Assembly: GCA_018394295.1 (NCBI GenBank)
Contig: CP074573.1
Location: forward strand, 558,001-622,000
Length of the DNA: 64,000 nt
Direction: 5' to 3'
Origin: Mycoplasmatota bacterium
Lineage (GTDB): Bacteria; Bacillota_I; Bacilli_A; Haloplasmatales; Haloplasmataceae
Shown: in pieces, positions 60,221 through 64,000 of the stretch
How the letters are laid out: each line of letters begins with the position of its first letter
Numbering within the stretch: position 1 is the first letter of the stretch
The notes under the pieces: generated by a model
What the model saw: the letters and a program-made list of their open reading frames with translations, nothing else
Databases searched by the model: none
Told to the model about the DNA's origin: nothing
Translations under genes and position numbers: made by a program

Positions 60221-61141
60221 ATGGAATATATCATTGAAACAAAAAATCTCACCAAACAATACGGAACATCTACTGTTGTTGATAACATCAATATTCATGT
60301 TCCGAAAGGTAAAGTCTATTGTTTGCTCGGTAGAAACGGTGCTGGAAAAACCACCGCAATGAAAATGATGCTGAAACTTGTTCAGCCGACAGGAGGAACA
60401 ATCCGATTGTTCGGAACAGATTACAGAGAAAATTCAAGTAAGCTTTTTTGTAAAATAGGCTCTATTATAGAAACACCGGGATTTTATGAAAATCTGACCG
60501 CCTATGAAAATTTACAGCTCTTGGGTTGTCTGCGAGGACAACGAAAAGAAGATGATATACACAGTGCTCTGGAAGTTGTCGGTCTTCAAAATGAATACAG
60601 TAAACCCTTTTCAAACTATTCTTTGGGAATGAAACAACGTCTTGGTATTGCAGCCGCTGTTATGCACGAACCAGAATTGCTTATCCTTGATGAGCCGATT
60701 AATGGGCTTGATCCTATCGGCATATCTGAAATTCGTTTGTTTCTATTAGAATTAAGTCGCAAAAAAGGAACAACTATTTTTATTTCAAGTCATGTTTTGA
60801 GTGAAATCGAGCAAATTGCAGATATTGTCGGTGTTATGCATAAAGGACATTTAATCGAAGAAGTTGATATGGCGGAATTGCATAAACGCAAGCACACATA
60901 CATTGAATTTGACGTATCTGATATAAACGCTGCTGTGAAATTGCTGGAAAACAAGTATCATATTGCGGATTATACTGTGTGCAACGACAACACAATTCGG
61001 ATTTATGAATGTAATCATAACCATGGTGATATCAATAGAACTTTTGTGGAAAATGGTCTGTTGGTAACAAAAGTTAATATAAGTGAAGAAAACTTAGAAG
61101 ACTACTTTTCTGATTTGATTGGGGGTGGCGGTATTGCTTAA
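60221..61141 (+). CDS. BcrA-like ABC transporter ATP-binding protein
   Basis: A 306-residue ATPase of the bacitracin/lantibiotic export group. Walker A is GRNGAGKTT, signature [15 protein letters not shown], Walker [14 protein letters not shown] and H-loop [27 protein letters not shown] is typical of BcrA/lantibiotic immunity ATPases. The C-terminal about 80 residues are the accessory domain. With BcrB it protects cells from bacitracin. It is followed by the permease with an 8-bp overlap and preceded by AAAGGAAAG. It belongs to the more G+C-rich block. Confidence 0.88.
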   Translation: MEYIIETKNLTKQYGTSTVVDNINIHVPKGKVYCLLGRNGAGKTTAMKMMLKLVQPTGGTIRLFGTDYRENSSKLFCKIGSIIETPGFYENLTAYENLQLLGCLRGQRKEDDIHSALEVVGLQNEYSKPFSNYSLGMKQRLGIAAAVMHEPELLILDEPINGLDPIGISEIRLFLLELSRKKGTTIFISSHVLSEIEQIADIVGVMHKGHLIEEVDMAELHKRKHTYIEFDVSDINAAVKLLENKYHIADYTVCNDNTIRIYECNHNHGDINRTFVENGLLVTKVNISEENLEDYFSDLIGGGGIA

Positions 61142-61883
61142 TTTAATTTACTGTGAGTTGTTAAAACTAAAACGTTCAAAAATGCTCCCACTCAGCATGA
61201 TAGGAGCATTGGCTACACCGATTATGATGCTCTTAGAAGCCTTGCAAACACATTTTGAATATCCGGAACGCATTTTTACCTTGAGTGATATATACGACAG
61301 CAGCCTGCTTTATGTGATGTTATTGATGAATATGATGGTCTATGTGGCTATTACTGCCTATTTATTTAGTCGGGAATATACGGAAAAGACTCTGAAAACC
61401 ATACTGCCAGCGCCTGTTTCAAGAACGAAATTTATTGTTGGGAAGTTTTACACGTTGTTCCTTTGGATTATAATGTTGACTGTTGTCACATGGACAGGGA
61501 TTCTCGTATTGTCTGCACTTTATCATTCCATTTTCGGTTTAGAGGGCTTTGACATTACAATTGCATTGCAATGGCTTTTGAAATTGCTCTTGGGAGGAGT
61601 GTTGATGTTTCTAACAATTTCTCCATTTGCTTTTTTAGCTGAAAGAACAAAAGGATTGGCCGCACCTATGATTATTGCGGCAGTTATGGTTATGGGAAGT
61701 GCTGCCCTTTGTAATCAAAAAATTGGTGCTTTATATCCGTGGACAGCAACATATTTTCTTATTAAAGGTAAGATGGCAAGTACGGGATACTCAATTCCAT
61801 TAACAATTAGTATTATCATTTTGGTATCTGCTATTGGATATTTTGCGACATTTGCATATTTCAAAAAGGAAGACTTGAAATAA
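61134..61883 (+). CDS. BcrB-like ABC-2 permease
   Basis: A 249-residue membrane protein with six predicted helices. The short N-terminus [17 protein letters not shown] is the cytoplasmic start of this group. [20 protein letters not shown] with [10 protein letters not shown] is the coupling segment. In-frame TTG codons occur at 61119 and 61134. GGGGGTGG just before 61134 favours that one. It partners the preceding ATPase. Its stop overlaps the start of a broken uppP (TAATG), the same order as bcrA-bcrB-bcrD. Confidence 0.85.
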   Translation: MLNLIYCELLKLKRSKMLPLSMIGALATPIMMLLEALQTHFEYPERIFTLSDIYDSSLLYVMLLMNMMVYVAITAYLFSREYTEKTLKTILPAPVSRTKFIVGKFYTLFLWIIMLTVVTWTGILVLSALYHSIFGLEGFDITIALQWLLKLLLGGVLMFLTISPFAFLAERTKGLAAPMIIAAVMVMGSAALCNQKIGALYPWTATYFLIKGKMASTGYSIPLTISIIILVSAIGYFATFAYFKKEDLK

Positions 61884-62100
61884 TGGTATTAAATTTTATA
61901 AAATCCTGGTATAGTGGAGGGAATTACGGAGTGGTTGCCTACTAGCAGCACAGGACATATGTTATTAGTTGATGAGTTTTTACAGTTCAATATGAGCGAA
62001 TCGTTCAAGGAAATGTTTTTTGTTGTCATTCAACTTGGGGCTATTTTAGCGGTTGTAGTGATGTTTTGGAACAAGATGTTTCCGTTCCAGTTCAAAGATT
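61883..62100 (+). pseudogene. Truncated undecaprenyl-diphosphatase (uppP/bcrD) pseudogene
   Basis: ATG 61883 opens VLNFIK, then a small indel near 61902-61908 shifts the frame to [19 protein letters not shown], the catalytic motif 1 of UppP (family GxxEGxTExLPxSSTGH). The homology runs on as [19 protein letters not shown] to about 62098 and stops abruptly. The full protein would be about 260-280 residues, so around 70% is missing. UppP overproduction is the bcrD part of bacitracin resistance, and it is not functional here. The breakpoint coincides with that of the opposing Tn3 relic. Confidence 0.85.
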
Positions 62101-62725
62101 CAATATCTTTTCTTGTACTGGTATACCATCATTTATTAACTTTCTTATAGCATCACTTATGTCAATTACGTTATGTAGTATTACTGTATTTGCCAGTAAA
62201 TCATTGTATTTTATAATTTTACTTTGTTCTTCCGGATCATTTTCACACATGATGCCTTCACCTCCAAAGAAGAACCATTTTGAAAATCCAATATAGGCTT
62301 CTGTCTTCTTAGTATCTTCAGTTATCTTTTCTCTTAATTGAAGGTTTGATATAAATTCTAATAGATATATAGTTCTTATAACATTGCCGAGTTCTCTAAA
62401 TACCTGAAATAACTTGTTTTTTCTATTGTAGTTATTTAGCTTTCTAAGAAGTGTTGAAGGAAGAATTTTACCTAGCTTTATGGATAAAATAACTTGAAAT
62501 AAGTCTTCATAATGTGTTTCTATAAGATTCCAATTGATTGCATCCTTGAACAAGACTTCTATATAATTATATGTCAGGCTATTATCAGCTTTATAAAATT
62601 TCAATTCTTACCACTTTCTAATTCGAGGCATAAATTCTATCCCTAACAGGTATGTTAGTGCAAATACTGGTGTAGACTGTCCTTGGGTGTCTGCGTGAAT
62701 TTTATCAGGTTGGATATTTGATTTA
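62092..62725 (-). pseudogene. Tn3-family transposase fragment
   Basis: A minus-strand fragment of a Tn3/Tn917-type transposase. It reads SNIQPDKIHADTQGQSTPVF, LTYLLGIEFMPRIRKW, a TAA (62608-62610) where Lys is expected, then LKFYKADNSL, INWNLIETHYEDLFQVILSI, KLGKILPSTLLRKLNNYNRK and FSKWFFFGGEGIMCENDPEE. The N-terminal two thirds are gone and the C-terminus is cut at about 62100, exactly where the uppP fragment stops. Both the truncation and the in-frame stop make it inactive. Tn3 elements are large replicative transposons that often carry resistance cargo. Confidence 0.88.
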
Positions 62726-63330
62726 TCTGTCTTCAATAGCCTTAGATGAAAGTGCAAATACAAGGGACGTTCCTGATAAAGCTAATGAGCCACTAAGAAC
62801 ACTCAATGCCCCTGCTCCAGTGGTAGTAGCTAAGGTACCACCTCCAGCAGCAGCAAATACTGGCGCAGCGGCTCCTGCTGAAACCACAACAATAGCAACT
62901 ACTGCTACAGCAGTAAATATTGTACTTAATTTAGGCCAATATCTACTAGGATCAATCATCATAACCGGATTATTCTTTGCATATCATACATGTTATGGTA
63001 TAAAATATCACCAGTCTCGTCCTGATTTATCAACTATTTTTGTAATATCTCGTTGGATATTGCGAATTAATTAGTTAACTGTCTACCTTCCCATTCTATT
63101 GTAATATTCAAACCAATTGAAACAGGGTTGCCTAAATCATAATAGGAAATAATTTCACCATTAAAATCAGTTAATGATATTTTCAGTTATTTTCATAATT
63201 ATAATCAGTTTCTTTTATAACTGCTCCAAATCAATATGGAGTATAAGGCTGTTTTGTAGTACATTGTGTCACCTGAATATTACTAGCAGAAAAATTACCA
63301 TTTTCATCTGTTTTGACTCGTAGATAAATA
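62723..63330 (-). pseudogene. RHS/YD-repeat protein pseudogene (C-terminal core region)
   Basis: The minus strand carries pieces of an RHS-repeat protein in shifting frames. In transcript order they are KETDYNYENN, TDFNGEIISYYDLGNPVSIG, IEWEGRQL, NIQRDITKIVDKSG, and the core signature YAKNNPVMMIDPSRYW (normally DPSGY). After the core comes an Ala/Gly/Val-rich stretch (TAVAVVAIVVVSAGAAAPVF) typical of the variable toxin region. In-frame stops after GRDW and frameshifts make it non-functional. RHS proteins deliver toxins to competitors. It abuts the Tn3 fragment at about 62723. Confidence 0.75.
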
Positions 63331-63737
63331 TATATTGTAGCTCATGTATGATGTTGGAATATGTATTTAAGTTGACGAATTAGCTTAATTATATCAAAAC
63401 TTATCTCAAAATCAAATTTTGTTCAATCTTTTTTATAACCTTACATCTATTAAAAAATCTAAACATAATTGATTAAAATCACCTAAAGTAGTATATTATA
63501 CTTATAGGTGATTTTTTACGTTTTATTGAATTATTTTATACTATCTAAGAAAACAATTAAGACAAATTAATAATTGATAGTTTTTACTTATATATAAAGA
63601 GTTCTTTATAACCTATCTTAGTCAGACATACTAAAGTTTTTTAGATAATTTGAATATAATATTAACGGTAAGGAACTTTGAAATAATTTTTAAACTAAGA
63701 GATAAATCTATTACAATAATAGTAAATAGGAGATATT
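63331..63737. other. Intergenic region at the right edge of the accessory block
   Basis: I see no gene here. It contains the duplicated glmS-type terminator (63470-63517) and AT-rich sequence with a probable promoter for the gene at 63738. TAGGAGA at 63727-63733 is that gene's ribosome binding site. Confidence 0.5.
63470..63517 (+). repeat. Right copy of the glmS-type terminator
   Basis: TGATTAAAATCACCTAAAG at 63470-63488 and TAGGTGATTTTTT at 63505-63517 are identical to the two arms of the terminator after glmS. The loop between them differs. It stands where the accessory block ends. Confidence 0.85.
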
Positions 63738-64000
63738 ATGTGGAGTAAAACAAAAAACAATTAGAAAGTTTTTTATGTGATTCATTAAAAGGAAGAATCC
63801 AGTTTCACTGTTCAAATTATAGAATGCAAGATGGAATAGGAAGAACTTATATAACTTTAGATGGAAAAGAAATCTTTAATATGTGTACATTAAAAAGTGA
63901 TTATTATGGAAATCGTAAAGAAGGATTAGTATCTCAAGTTGAATTCATGGAAGTTTTAAGAGAATACTTCGATAGTTCAATAGAGAAATCCTTAAAATCA
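63738..64000 (+). pseudogene. SF0329-like protein gene, frameshifted near its start and cut by the window end
   Basis: ATG 63738 with AGGAGA upstream begins MWSKTK, then reaches TAG after eight codons. If one A is added to the A6 run at 63751-63757 the frame continues KQLESFLCDSLKGRIQFHCS, GRTYITLDGKEIFNMCTLKS and EYFDSSIEK to the end of the window. This resembles the SF0329 family of small proteins of unknown function, which begin similarly. The defect may be real or a homopolymer sequencing error. The 3' end is outside the window. Confidence 0.55.

Noticed and set aside
62718-63074. Plus-strand open frame of 118 codons, Ala/Pro-rich
   Set aside because: It lies opposite the RHS remnant and only mirrors its Ala/Gly/Val-rich segment. 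It has no ribosome binding site and an unlikely protein composition.
57577-63520. Tn7 insertion after glmS
   Set aside because: The position fits, but no TnsA, B, C or D-like gene is seen, and the duplicated segment is far longer than the 5 bp made by Tn7.
1-64000. Mycoplasma genetic code (TGA as Trp)
   Set aside because: TGA ends several genes, for example the phosphatase at 6169-6171, and no conserved Trp positions needed TGA.
1-64000. tRNA or rRNA genes
   Set aside because: I saw no cloverleaf with CCA-type acceptor or rRNA-conserved segments. The only RNA I can support is the glmS ribozyme, though a tRNA scan would be decisive.

Overview
The window is AT-rich DNA (by eye about 30% G+C) from a low-G+C Gram-positive-type bacterium (Bacillota or the Mollicutes-related lineages near it). 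Evidence for this is AGGAGG-type ribosome binding sites, frequent TTG and GTG starts, A/T-rich intrinsic terminators, lipoprotein signal peptides with a lipobox, a glmS ribozyme, and families such as HutP, CvfB, DegV and SpoIID. TGA is used as a stop, so the code is the standard one. Thr-rich lipoproteins recall Haloplasma, Izemoplasma or Turicibacter relatives, but I cannot place the genus.

Layout. 1-6.2 kb: end of an amino-acid-type ABC binding protein, then acyl-CoA/acetate metabolism (CoA-transferase, alpha/beta hydrolase, then thiolase and acetate kinase behind a promoter with a cre-like site). 6.7-20.1 kb: a CUT1-type ABC importer, its binding protein, three large surface lipoproteins (two with staphylococcal-nuclease domains, one with a lamin-tail domain and Ig-like/OB-like repeats), then two tandem DHH phosphoesterases of the NrnA type. 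I read this as a possible nucleic-acid-scavenging island. 20.2-26.4 kb: hydrolases, an exported DUF5667-like protein, an L,D-transpeptidase-like protein, a membrane protein and an LspA-like peptidase. 26.5-49.4 kb: ordinary chromosome with two fused MacB-like ABC proteins, two DegV proteins, HAD, CvfB, 5'-nucleotidase, CorA, an ABC-2 exporter, DUF1848, GNATs, a LysM-SpoIID protein, HutP, and an ABC importer of the TrpX type. 49.6-55.4 kb: a spore-protein-like Q/A/S-rich protein, an overlapping three-gene DUF2229/DUF2229/activase operon, then an orphan hypD preceded by two small degenerate hyp-like genes. 55.5-57.6 kb: glmS under its ribozyme.

57.6-63.5 kb is an accessory graveyard lying between two copies of the same terminator. 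It holds an IS1182-type relic, a small gene with an amber codon, a more G+C-rich bacitracin-resistance-type cassette (BcrR-like membrane regulator, BcrA, BcrB, truncated UppP/BcrD), a Tn3-family transposase fragment cut at the same breakpoint, and an RHS-repeat pseudogene. The window ends in a frameshifted gene of the SF0329 type.

The three best candidates for new biology are the importer-nuclease-DHH island, the DUF2229/activase operon beside an orphan hypD, and the competing leader structures upstream of the thiolase operon. All functions are assigned from sequence motifs read by eye. No database search was run.
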